From NCBI GenBank assembly GCA_032622095.1, contig CP136064.1, positions 217,882,205 to 217,946,204 of the forward strand: a DNA stretch of 64,000 bases, read 5' to 3'. The translations under genes and the position numbers were made by a program. Source of the DNA: Siphonodentalium dalli. Lineage: Eukaryota > Mollusca > Scaphopoda > Gadilida > Siphonodentaliidae. Positions 46,380-58,800 of this stretch are shown here, piece after piece. The notes under the pieces were generated by a model. That model was given only the letters and a program-made list of their open reading frames with translations, ran no database searches and was not told where the DNA came from. The first letter of the stretch is position 1; the number at the start of each line of letters is the position of its first letter.

Positions 46380-47700
46380 CTCGCTCGATTATTGATATGG
46401 CGAAGGACAGTTGGCAGGCGTCCTGCAACATACCTATATAACTGCAGTTTATTGATGGATTCCAACAATTATTGTTATGTGAGTTAATTGTCATTAATTG
46501 CGATAGCTGGTTGACCCTGACTTTCTAACCAGAGTTATGCCACTTGTTTCTATTTATAAAAATTTGATCAGGTTTGTCCGATTCATTTTTTCATGAGTTT
46601 AAATACGGCCCTTAGTTCTATTTTTGGGAAATTTTAGGTCTGTTAGCATAACTTGAACAAACAAACAACCAATTACATTCTTTTTTGGTATGTGGAACTT
46701 TTACAACATCTCGAACAAGTTTGAAAACAAGATTGGCCCGATCCTTTTACCGGAGTTACAGCCTTTAGTTTGTCTATTTTTTTTAGCAATTTTAGGAAAT
46801 GTTATGTCCGTGGTCACAATAATTTGAACAAACATCAATTTCATCCATATCTGGTATATGGATCTTTCATAACAATATCTTGAACAAGTTCAAAAACCAG
46901 ATTTGTCCGATCCTTTTTACATGAGTTACGGCCCTTAGTATGTCTATTTTTTATCAATTTTATGACAGTTAGCGTGAAATTGTTGAACAAACGTCAACCG
47001 ATTAGTCATATTTTATAAGTGGACCTTTCACAACAATATGTAGATAGAGTTCGAAAAACCAGGTTTGTCAGATTTATTTTACCTGTTATGGCCCTGAATT
47101 TTTTTTTTTTTTTAGCAATTGTATGACTTATCATGATAACTTGATCAAACGTTCAACTGAAAAATTCATATTGGGTATATGGAACTTTCACGACAAAATC
47201 TTAATCGATTATGAAAACCAAGTTTGTCAGATTTATTTTACATGTGTTATGGCCCTTATTTTCTCTTTTTTTTAGCAATTGTATGACTGTTAGCGCAATA
47301 ACTTGATCAAACATTCAACGGATTCCATTCATATTGGGTATATGGAACTTTCACAATATCTCAATCGGTTTGTCTGATTTTTAGTAGAGTTTTTGTCTAC
47401 TATTGATTGATATGGCGAGGGACAATTTTCAGTATGTGAGTTAATTGTCAAGTGCAACAGCTGCACACAGAAAATCGGGTCTGCCCCGACTTTCTAACCA
47501 GAGTTATGCCACTTGTTTCATTTTATAGAAATTTTATGTCGTTAGCTTGATAACTTGAACAAACATCAACCATTTTCATTCATATTTGGTATATGGATCT
47601 CTCAACAATATCTTGATATGTCAGGTTTGTCTGATTTTTTTTACCTGAGTTATGGCCCTTAGTTCTGAGTTATGGTTCTTTAGTTCGTCCATTTTTAGTA
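46380..47700. repeat. Degenerate tandem repeat, about 160-bp period
   Basis: The words 'tatggcccttag', 'aacttgaacaaac', 'ggtatatggaactttcac' and 'gtttgtc.gat' recur, with 'ggcccttag'-type words at about 46608, 46765, 46932, 47092, 47248 and 47654. Longer flanking matches ('gactttctaaccagagttat' at about 46520 and 47487) show that a larger unit of about 970 bp is also duplicated. No gene. Confidence 0.7.
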
Positions 47701-49436
47701 ATTCTCTGTTGAACAGATTCACTCTTATCAGCAAAAAAACTTGACCAGAGCCATCTTTGACATGCAACCATTGTTAAGACTTCCCATCTTTTAGTGGTGG
47801 AGCAATAGACAGAACTCCCGTCAACAATTCTTTGCACATCATGACATTTCGTGACTTCCAGAAATCTTACAACGGCGTCTGCGCATATTATATTTATTTC
47901 CAAACAGAAACCAGTGGACTGTTGGATCATCTGAAAACGAGAGGCCGATCACGATCGGCAGATGTTTAACCCATACCCGGGCGATAGCGATTAGCTATAA
48001 CTGATAATTTATCAAAGATATGAACACAGGTATCCATATATCAGCACTATCTTGAATTCAATAGCTCAAATAATTTGTCTTAAGAAGGGGTTAAAGTATT
48101 TGTGTTGCGAAGGGGGGGGGGGGGGGTGTTCTAAATATAATAACTCTATCCTTATTCATCCAAGGACCTCTCTATGTGAGATCCAATGGTTTAGTTATTT
48201 CTGAGGATATGTTTATAAGTTGAAGTTAGCTCATTGGAAACAAAAACTACCAGCTATTCAAATCTCATTCACTTCTAAAGAGAAATTATAATTAGTTGAC
48301 AAGCCAGACTGCTTAGAACATGTGGGATTCCATCTCATATTTAATTTGAACTTTAAATGACCCCCCCCCCCCCCCCCCCCCCATTCTTCCCAGTTGTTAT
48401 TTGTTTATCAATCATGTCAAAAATGCATGTAGTTTATACAATTCAAAAGTGTTATCTATATAATGTTATACAGCCATTATATGGTGCGGATGCTGGCCCC
48501 AATGAACCCTAAATCGAAAAGATTACCATAGTTAATTTAAAGGAAAGTAACACTGAATCAAATGGTTTCAAGACATAACAATATTTTACAAGTAGCTTGC
48601 AGACTAAAACACATAACCTTCACTGTTAATCTTTTAAGCACTCTGTGGTCCCCAAAATTCAGTCAACCATGACAATATGAACAGATGGGGAAAATAAGGT
48701 TCCCGGCAATATTATCTGCCATATTGATTTTCAAAATAATGCATCACATATAATCTGTAAGCATATTCAATTGGTGTCTTATTGAATGTTCATTAACTAA
48801 TGAACCTGATTCAACAAGAGGGTTCATTTAATATGTTTCTGCATAATACGAACAATAATGTAGATTTATCAGCTTGTAACCTATTGCATATAAAAATTAT
48901 ATTGGCTATTAGCCATTATTTTAATGTAATATCAAAAGAATGTGTCTGAGGGGTTAATATATTTTTCAAAAATCAATTAATCAATTCCACAATCCATAGA
49001 AGTTAATAGTGTGAAGATAACCCAAGATAAGACACGAGGAAGAGCCCGTATGCATTATAGCATAAATCTGTTGGAAACTTGGAAAGGGTTAATTATTTTC
49101 TAAGCATATCAATGGAATATAAAGACAATTGTGTAGGTCATGGGTCAATTATCAGGCAGCCTGTAATGATATTTCAAAATTAGATAAACAAGAGCCTCGT
49201 GTCATTTATCAAATTTGACAATTAACCAGCCATCAGTATAATATTGTTTGTTTATCTTGGTATCCATCTAACCACTTGGCCATAGCTAAATAGCAGATGT
49301 CATTAATCATTTCATGAGCTGTTTACAATCTGCATGGGCATACACCAGGGAATGTTATCATTATATTTCTAATAGAGTTGTCCACCATTCCACCATATAC
49401 CAGTGTATTTCATGGAACTACATTATAAGTCACTTG

Positions 49437-51302
49437 AATTATAAAGGGCCATAACTCTGTTAAAATATATCGGATCAAACCCAAATTTGAACTTGATCTG
49501 TATTTTGGGGTGAGGACCACATGTACCAAATTTGGTGTAGATCAGATGAAAAATGTTTTGAGTCATAGCAGCTTGCGTGAGTTCTAAGTAAACATTAAGA
49601 GTGAAAAGGGTTAATTAAATAATACCAAAAACCATACAGATGAAGACCGTGCTAAGAAAAACCTAGGTAAGAAATATGAGGCAGATCAGAAGAAATATGT
49701 TCAACTTATTACATTGGATAGCATGCGTGTGAAGGGTTAATTATTTTCTAAACTGATCAACTAATCGATACCAAAAACTATACAGGTGAGGGGTGTGTCA
49801 TCATAAACCTACATATCAAATATGAAAACAATCAGACAAAAAATACTTTGGTTACAGCATCGGATAGCTCATGCCTATGTGCGGATGCAAAGTGTTAATA
49901 ATTTCTAAACCGATCAACTAATCGTTACCAAAAACTATACAGGTGAGGAGTGTGTCATCATAAACATGCACATAAAATTTGAACCAGATCCGATAAAAAA
50001 TATTCGAGTAAATGAATCGGATAGCAAGTGTCTACGGACAGACGGACGGATGGTTGATCCGGACGTCGGCATTATGTGTACCATACATGGTATGGGTACA
50101 CATAAAAAGTGGTGGTGGTGAAGTTGTTTTTAAGGAGTGCTCAGAAGAGTAAGGTTCATACGTTGAGTTGACAACTTGACACGATCCATTGTCTGTGTTA
50201 AGTCATTCAAATGGAGCTCTGTGGTCCAGTGGTTGGCGCGTTGGACTTGTCTTCGCTGTCAACACAGCGAGGCGAGTTCGCGGCTGGCTGGTGGTCTGTT
50301 ATGAGTTTCCACACAGCAGTGGCTTGGCCGACTTGAGCGATGTGCAATTGTACACTGTTTGAATCTCGCGCCAAGTTGTGACCCTTGAGCAAGGTCGCTC
50401 GTACTGTGTCTGCTTTGCACCACCCATGCATTACAAGGGTACCTGATAATGAGCAGTGAAAGATCTTGTCAGTATGCTAGCCATATGGTATCCTCGCATA
50501 CTCCCGGCTGTACCTCCCCCTGTCCCCGGGGAGCAGTAGATGGTTACTGAATGTTCAGACTCATCAGGGTAATAATTGTAAAACTTTGAGCCTCATGGGA
50601 AAGGCGCTTTACAAATGCTATACATTATTATTATGTGAACCCATACCATGTATGGTACACATATTGCCGACGTCCGGATCAACCATCCGTCGTTCGTCTG
50701 TCTGTAGACACTTGCTATCCGATTCAATTACTCGAATATTTTCTATCGGATCGTGTTCAAATTTTATGTGCATGTTTATGATAACACACTCCTCACCTGT
50801 ATAGTTTTTGGTATTGATCGGTTGATCGGTTTAGAAATTATTAGCACTTTGCATCCGCACATAGGCATGAGCTATCCGATGCTGTAACCAAAGTATTTTT
50901 TGTCTGATTGTTTTCATATCTGATATGTAGGTTTATGACGACACACCCCTCACCTGTATAGTTTTTGGTATCAATTAGTTGATAAGTTTAGAAAATAATT
51001 AACCCTTCACACATATGCTATCCAATCCAATAAATTGAACATATTTCTTCTAATCTGCCTCAAATTTCTTACCTAAGTCTTTCTTAGCACTTTCTTCATC
51101 TGTATGGATTTTGGTATTGTTTAGTTAACCCTTTCCACTCTTGTTTTTAAATAGAATTCATCCAAGCCAGGATGACTCAAACATTTTTCATCTGATTGAC
51201 ACCAATTTTGGTATATGAATTTGTGACCCCTAAATACAGATCAAGTGCGAATATGGGTTTGATCCAGTATATTTAAACAGAGTTATGGCCCTTTATAATT
51301 CA
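49437..51302. repeat. Inverted repeat, 670-bp arms around a SINE
   Basis: Arms 49437-50104 and 50633-51302 pair along their length (for example 'ggacgtcggcattatgtgta' with 'acatattgccgacgtcc', and 'ctatacaggtgagg' with 'cctcacctgtatag'). Each arm holds two to three degenerate units of about 150 bp. The 528-bp loop is mostly the SINE at 50205. Confidence 0.85.
50205..50634 (+). mobile_element. tRNA-derived SINE
   Basis: The 5' part resembles a tRNA: an A-box-like TGGTCCAGTGG at 50222-50232 and a weak B-box-like gcgagttcgcggc at about 50272-50284. The body is unrelated, and the 3' end 'aaaggcgctttacaaatgct' is followed by an (ATT)n tail at about 50622-50634. That 3' motif is common in invertebrate and fish SINEs. 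The tail abuts the right inverted arm with no gap. Confidence 0.75.
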
Positions 51303-53467
51303 TACCTCTTTTCCATGCACTATTAAATATGAATAGAACAAGACACAACACACACCTGTGTTATTGGAAGGAGATAATTTATTGCTTTGGACACAGTGAC
51401 CTGATAGCACCACTGGTGGCTGCAGAATTATAAACGAACTGTCAAACTGTGATTGATTACAGACTCTTTATTCCAATTCTGTTGAATCCATGCAGTTCAT
51501 GGCATTATTGTTTACAGAGATACTGTTGTCATAACTTAGAAAATAATTAATACACCAATTCCTTAGTTCCATCATATGTCATTGAAAATGATTAACCCTC
51601 TGCACACATGATATGGTCTTCTGGTGTCTTTTATTTGATCATTCTCCTATTCTATGTTGATGTTGATGGTGATCCACTTTTAACTTGCATGGATTTGGGA
51701 TTAAAATTAACCCATTCGATAGACTCATATTATCTGATAGACATATATTAAGTTATCACTTTAACTTTGAGCCAGGTTAATCATTAGAGGATATGTCTTA
51801 TTTTGAAATTCCCTCAATTGCATTTGGGCTACAGGATAATATTAACAGTGCTGGGATTCTTGAGACTGACTTATTGTATGGGTTTCTAAATTCCATTCTT
51901 TTTGTTGACTACTGTGTTTATCAGTTCATTAGTTTGGGTAAGATTAATTCCTTACTATCCGATTTGATAACTCAAGTATTTCCATTAATTATGTTTATAG
52001 TTCTGGCACAGTTTATGATAACACACCTCTTACCTGCATAGTGAGGGTCATTTGGTTTATTTGCTTAAATATATTAACATCCTTCACCAATTCTGTTGAC
52101 ACAATGTGATAGCTAAATATTTTTTGCATGATCACTCTATAAATAATCACATCTGTGATAATCATGACACATTCTTCACATGTATATATTTTGGTATCGA
52201 TCGAATCGTTTTGAAAATATTAACCTTAACTTCAATTATATTTAAACTGTTTACAAACATATCTTTCCAATGATCAAATTAGAAGAAAATTAACATTTAT
52301 ATCCAATCATTAGCAATCATATTTTATATCCTGGTCTATACATCCCTTCTATAGTTGATCAGTTATTGATTGTTTTTTTAGTGGTGAAATATTAATAGGT
52401 TGCTATGAATTTTTAATATGCAGCTGACACAAAATATAATGAACAAAAAATAGCAATGATGCTAAAAAGAAACAGACAATGTTATGTCTCATGTTCCAAT
52501 GTAATAAGTAGATTAATTGAGTTGCTATGATGTTTGTCTACCTAATTTCGTAACTATTTTATATTTAACAGCTATGGTGCTTCTCTCCGACTATGGATTG
52601 AGCTTAATTAGCTTTATAACTCTATAAGACATATATGTATCTGTGTTGGAGTCACTAATAGGTTGAAATCAAAGCCGCGTCTGTGTTAACATTGTGTTAA
52701 TGTGAGCAAGATGCCCGATAAGTGTGATTTCACTTGTGAATTAATAGTAAGGTGTGAATTGTTTAAAGATTTGCACTCATGAAAAGGATGGGGTAAGGAT
52801 ATATGAAAATAGCTCATCGCTGTCGCCAAGGTATGGGTTAAACATCTACTGATCGTGATCGGCCTCTCGTTCCCATTGTTATAAGTCTATATTTGGTCAG
52901 TTTTCCCAGATTAATTTAGGAATTTCATCCCAAAAAGACCTAGGGATTCATTAATCTGTCTGCGCGATATTGCACTGAAACTACGAGCAATGAGGAAATT
53001 GGTGTGAAAATTATTTCAAGGGCCCCAACTTACTCGCCGACTCATTTTGGGTCCCCAAACGCTTGGCTCGAACGGTCCCCAAACGCATGGTCCCCAAACC
53101 CAGTATACCCTGGCAAGGTACTCTTACTACTCTGTTTACGGGGGAGTCCCCATCCCCTCTGTATTCTACAAGATCCCTTTGTCTTAGCTGTTCCTGTACC
53201 CACTGCTGTGATCACTAACATATGGATGATCGAAACATAGATGAATAAGAAAACAACCAGGAAGAAAACTTTACAATATTGTACATTTATTAACAGTGTT
53301 TTTTTAATATATACATTTTGAAAAAATTTACAAATAATTGAAAATATTGAACTAGATTGTAACAAAAGGGCATCCTGCCTGACTCATTGAAACAAATGAC
53401 AGAATATTTAAATAGCTTGACATTGTACAAACAATAGTGATCAATTGGTTCCCGAGATTACATTAAC

Positions 53468-53687
53468 CCTTTCTTTACTAAATGGATTCTCCCATTCAGT
53501 TATGAAGGTATATATTGAAATGGTCTATTATTCATTTGGAGGGATGTTCAAGAAATAAAAGCAGATGACAGACAGGTGAAAGGATAATAGAAGGATGCAT
53601 ATCGATTGGTGGGAAATGTTCAGGTAATAAGATCAACAAACGACCTATGGGGAACTACCCATCAATGAGTATTTAGTAAAGTAAGGG
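53468..53687. mobile_element. Family E MITE, TTAA duplication
   Basis: CCCTTTCTTTACTAAATGG and the inverse end 'tttagtaaagtaaggg' lie between TTAA at 53464-53467 and 53688-53691. The internal text 'ggtctattattcatttggag' matches fragments near 11070 and 60570. Confidence 0.8.
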
Positions 53688-54215
53688 TTAAAGAGGCGAA
53701 AACTATATGTTATAATTCCATACGGACTGAAGTGATATTTAATGACGCTTCAAAAAGCTTCCCTTAGTCTCATGTATTCTCCAGCAATCCACAATAAATA
53801 ACATTTCTTTTTCATAATACAGTGAGACGAAAGGGCATTTAGGTTGTAACCTGGAAATTTGATAGCTGATGTCATTCATTGTCTAAAGGAATTTAAATTG
53901 TCTTAATATAACAAGCGTGGGCAACAAATATTTTTTGTAACCAATGGGGTCAGTGAGTACCATTGGCTGGCTTCGAATAATTCATGCGACTAGCCATACT
54001 TTAAGCATAGCAGAGTTATTATCCAAATTTCCAACATTTGATGTTTCATGTAATCCATTATGAAAACCAGTTTTAATAATGTAAATAAATGACGGGGAAC
54101 CATTTGATTAATCTGTTCATTACACAATTGCATATATATAAACATATAGTACCTCTTAATTTCACCATATTTGTTATAATCAGCTCAAATGATGCATGAC
54201 TTTAGATGTCACATA

Positions 54216-54687
54216 TTAACCCTTTCATGCCGGGGAGCTGCGCTGGCGCAACAGTAAAGACTCTGTGCCAATGCATTCTCTTATATATGCGAGTCGACCA
54301 TAGGTCACCTCACATATATTAGAGAATGGCCTAACAATTTTTTATCAATTTTTCTTACATACTTTAACAATTTTTATAATTTTTTCTTACATTCTTTAAC
54401 AATTTTTATCATTTTTTCTTACATTCTATAACAATTTTTATCATTTTTTTCTTATATTCTTTAACAATTTTTCTCATTATTTCCTATATTCTTCAACAAT
54501 TTTTTATATTTTTTTTTCATTTTTTCTTACATTCCTTAACAATTATAAAAATATATATATAATTTGTTAGGCCAATGCATTCTCTTATATATGCGAGGTG
54601 ACCTATGGTTGACTCGCATATACAAGAGAATGCATTTGCACAGGGTTTTCGCAAAAATTCAGGAAGCTCCAGTCATGAAAGGGTTAA
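54216..54687. mobile_element. Family D palindromic MITE carrying an internal minisatellite
   Basis: TTAACCCTTTCATGCCGGGG to 'cagtcatgaaagggttaa', with inverted 'gcgagtcgaccataggtc' / 'gacctatggttgactcgc'. The loop is filled by an array of units of about 30 bp (see 54328). TTAA lies at both tips. Confidence 0.85.
54328..54545. repeat. AT-rich minisatellite, about 30-bp units
   Basis: About seven units of 'taacaatttttatcattttt' plus 'tcttacattc' occur. The array lies in the loop of the family D MITE and is absent from the 8971 and 33801 copies, so it expanded after insertion or in a sub-lineage. Confidence 0.85.
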
Positions 54688-55255
54688 ATTATTAATTTTG
54701 ACAAGTAAGCAGTGGTAGTCTTTATCTTTTATGCATGGTCAGTTAAAATTCTCTCTTTGGAAATCTTTCTGAGCAGCATTATCAGTGGTGAAAAATAAAA
54801 GATGCTTTTAGATAAAAACAATGATGGGGCTTATAACTTGCTCAAAATTTAACAACTGTTCAAGAGAGATAAACTTTCTGAAAGCATAATTTTAATTTCA
54901 TCTTGAAAGGAAGCACTACAGATTTGAGTAATTTTGATGTCTGTTATACCACTCAGAATAAGAGGAACTAGTGGAAAATAGTTCACAAGTTAAAGAATAC
55001 AAACATAAGGGCTGATTTTGTCCTTCATAAGTTCTAGATGACAGTTGCATTGCTCAGACTATCAGTGCATTTACATTACATGTATCAGCAATTATGTTAA
55101 AGGGTGTTGACCGTTTTTGAAAGCAACAGCTTAATGGTGGATTTAAACTACATGTGATTTAAACTAGCTGGCTTCCTCCTCACTCTTCCAGCAGGTAAAA
55201 TAAGCTTTGAATATGATTCTATTCAAGCATTCAGTTTAATGGCCTGAATTCCAGC

Positions 55256-55696
55256 CAAGCCTTAAATAGTGTGTCTGACATTTGCAGAATGAGGTCCCCA
55301 GAGGGTGAATTTAGTGACGCTATCCCACACAGTGGGCTAGCATCACCAAATTCACCATCTGGGGACCTCATTCTGCTTATGCCTCATCCTCTGGAAACCT
55401 ATTTAGTCTCAAATAAAATTGTGTTTAGTTACCTTTTCCCTTCCTCATCAGTTTCTATATATCCTAATTTGCAGAAGATAAATGCATAATCGAGATGACT
55501 AATGGCTGAACATGACCAACTTCAACTGGGGAACTTCAATCTGATCCAAGGTCTCCATAACAGTTGAGGCCTAATCAGAATGAGGTCCCCAGAGGGTGAA
55601 TTTGGTTATGCTAGCCCACTGTGTGGGATAACATCACTAAATTCACCTTCTGGGGATCTCATTCTGCAAATGTCAGACACACTATTTCCAGACTTG
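55256..55696. mobile_element. Family C (hAT-like) MITE with intact 8-bp duplication
   Basis: CAAGCCTTAAATAGTGTGTC and the inverted end gacacactatttccagacttg-type terminus are flanked by ATTCCAGC at 55248-55255 and 55697-55704. It lies 45 bp beyond the DDX19 stop codon, so it probably forms part of the 3' UTR or sits at the gene end. Confidence 0.9.
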
Positions 55697-55740
55697 ATTC
55701 CAGCACTTCTCATTATTTTGTGATGCATTGAAAGATGTTA

Positions 55741-55802
55741 CTAGGCACCAATCTTTTCCAGCTCTTCAAAGTTCTCTGGATCTAGCTTCTCTATCGTCCT
55801 CC
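55741..55802 (-). CDS. DDX19: DDX19 last coding exon
   Basis: The acceptor on the minus strand reads ttttcttacag|gg. The peptide completes G then [19 protein letters not shown] and TAG at 55741-55743. The polypyrimidine tract is directly preceded by the 18-bp AGGTCA array. The acidic tail matches the end of DDX19 proteins in length. Confidence 0.92.
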
Positions 55803-58800
55803 CTGTAAGAAAAGGTCAGATAAGGATCAAAGGTCAGACAAGGATCAAAGGTCATACAAGTATCAAAGGTCAGACAATGATCAAAGGTCAGAAAAAAAGC
55901 AATCTTATGGTTTCCACAAGCAAGAGTGATAAAAATTTGAGTCCATTTTGAAAAAAGGTACATATTCCAAGAGTTATAAAGATTTCTGATCGCTAATAAC
56001 TTCTTTAGAATGTGTCCTGATGCATCAATTACTATACTTATAATACAGCAAAGAAAGTTTTGACATGACTTAGGCCAAAAAAAACGTCTCTGTTTCCGGC
56101 ACCCGGCCTGGCTGAGATTTTCAAATTTTGTTTTTATTTTCCAGAAGTCCGTAGTAACCTGTCCATCTGTGTGTTAATTGTTATGGTTTTAACCAATACC
56201 AACAGCAGATCTAAACAGGCCTCAGCTCACAAGGCGACTCGGGCGAGATTGTCGCCTTACTGTCGCTGACTTCGCTCTATCGTCGCTCTAAGGCGAAATC
56301 GAAGTCGCCTTCAATTTTAGGGGGATATATATAAAAAAAAAAATCCTTTTTTTTTCTAGTTTTTTTCCCAGACATGTCCGTATATAGATGAATTGTGGCA
56401 GCCATCCCAAAAAGAAACAGACGATTCAGAGACAAAGACCCAAGTGTTTAAAATAAAAAATAAAATATGACCTATTGGTTTGTGTTGTTATTCAGTCGCC
56501 TTTGTTCTCGCTATGCGGTAATGAATGTTAATCACGAATGTTTTGACACGCTGAAAACACGATATGTTCGCATCTGTGTTGTTACTGACCATCGTGAGTG
56601 TCACAAATAAATGTTTTAATTAACTTAAAAGACCGCCGTCCCGCTTTTCGGATATAAAAACAATTACGCAATTATCAGATTATGTTCGGAAGTTCGTTTC
56701 GGTAACGCGTTGTACTTTTTGAAGAGACCGTGTCCCACTTTTTGAAGAGACCGCTTCCGTAGCCGTAAATAAATGTCAAGTTTATTGCTTTAATCGGATT
56801 ATACCAGTGATGTTGGCATTAATTAAGGGAGGCCATTAATTAATAAAAGCTTTAGCAACTCCTTTGTTAGCTAGTCCTTATTGTTTATTTTAGCGGACAC
56901 CCACATTACAGCCGTGACCAAATTAAACTTAAAAAGTTACATGCATCATCTGATCTAGTCCGCAAATCTGACGTTAATTATCAGAGCACGGCTGAATGTT
57001 TGATTAGTTGGGTCCACCAACTACATCTGATCATGATTCAGACTGTTAAATTTATAATAACAATTAATTACGCTAATTTCAGATAAAGTAAAAAAAATTT
57101 AGTTTTATTTCTTATTTTAACTTTAAATTTTTTTTATTGATGTTTAATATAAAATAAAGCGATATTTGAAAATTGTCAATTTTTTGTAGTCTCCCCCACT
57201 TCTCCCTGAAGTCTCCCTAAATTTCCTGGAGGGAGACTTCAAGTCTCCCTTTTCTGAACCCCTAGGCTGAGGCCTGGATCTAAACACCCATCGCATACAC
57301 AACTGATGCATGTGCAGGCCGGTGTATGCGATCGCGCTTCTAGATAGAAATAAGACAACGCAGTCGGCCATGCTTCGCAGTGAATAGCGTGGCGTAAATC
57401 AAACTATACCCTAACGAGTCACTACGGAAATACCCACGCCTTTGTGGGCTGTGTACTTTAAAAATTACATTGAATTATACCATTAGCTCCATTAAATTCC
57501 TTTGCGGAATTGGGCGCAAACCATGCTTGAAAGAAAACTCTGTTCGCCACGAAATTAAGCAGTGAAAAGCATGTGCGTTTTGGCGGGAAAATGACAGTCG
57601 GTATTCCTTAATCAGTCCACCGAGGTGAAAGCCAAAATCGCCATCAACATTGACCAGAAAAAATCATTATCCAATATAAAATTCATAGTATTCACAGAAA
57701 CACCGAGTTTAACCTGCATTAAATAAACAACTGCCTCTGTTATGAATGACACACAAACTGGGTCACTGTGTCACCAACCAAACACCTGTGGGTCACGTGA
57801 ATCAACTCCGTGCAACTATTTATGTCCTGAAGTCTCTTTGATGTTACCGACAAAGTAGCACATACTACTGTGATAGAAACAACTCGCACTGTATGCAAAT
57901 ATTAAACCCTCATTTCTGATCATCTGATGTGCATACATGTACTGTAAGGATTATGTGACAACTTGCTGAAAGTACTGTAAGGATTATGTGATAACTTGCT
58001 GAAAGTTGGAAGGTAATCAATTCTGCTAATTAAAACGTTCCGGGATTGAAACGAAATAGGTCGGAAATATGTGACTTCAGTTAAACCACAATACAATTTA
58101 GTGATTTGGTAATATGGACAAGTTGTCACTGAAAAATAATGATAATCTATGAAGAGAAATAAGAGGGGATGAACCTGTAACAAAGTAACAAAACACAAAA
58201 ACTAAAAAGGTCTCTATAAAAGACTACCACACACATTTTGGCACTAAAACAGTGATTAACCGTGCGCGCTGTGTCAGTGACCGGTTACCCACTCAGGCAT
58301 AGCTGCTATTCACAATAGCAATAAAGCTGCTTAATAGGTTTTGTGACGAGAAGGAAATTGAATGCAACCTGGACACAATACAATGACTTCAGTTTAGCAA
58401 TAAAATGTTCGATGGTATATAAATATTAGAACGTCAGTTTGTCTATAAATGTTCGATATAAGGCGACACCAATTTTTAAGTCTGGTTTACGAACATGTGG
58501 GGGGAAAAAAAGGAGATGCAGGAGGGAAAGAAAGAAAAAAAAATCTCTCACCCCAATATATTGGTTAAATTGTGTGGAGTTGTACCTGAATTTCACAATA
58601 ATTATATATGTGTTTTTAATATTCAAATTTAAAATAAACAGACATTTCTTGTCAGAAGATAAATGAAAATAGAGACATGTATTAATAGGAAATTAGTGAT
58701 ATACTCTTCGATCCACAAATTGTCTAGCCAGGCATATGCGAATATAATTTAAAAAGCCTACCTTTTAGCTGAGTAACGTTGAACTATTATTCTCCAAGCT

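Larger units (their letters stand above)
47937..52870. mobile_element. Possible 4.9-kb composite element with 55-bp inverted ends
   Basis: ACGAGAGGCCGATCACGATC.. with 'atgtttaacccatac' at 47937-47991 pairs with its inverse at 52815-52870. Inside are degenerate units of about 150 bp ('aaaaactatacaggtgag', 'gggttaattattttcta') and the inverted pair described at 49437-51302. C22 and G15 tracts lie at about 48361 and 48112. No duplication was found at the tips and no coding sequence. Confidence 0.55.

Noticed and set aside
50205-50300. Functional tRNA gene
   Set aside because: B box is weak, no cloverleaf could be drawn, and the 3' SINE tail explains it.
58439-58666. Lysine/arginine-rich ORF
   Set aside because: Low-complexity purine-rich sequence inside a DDX19 intron.
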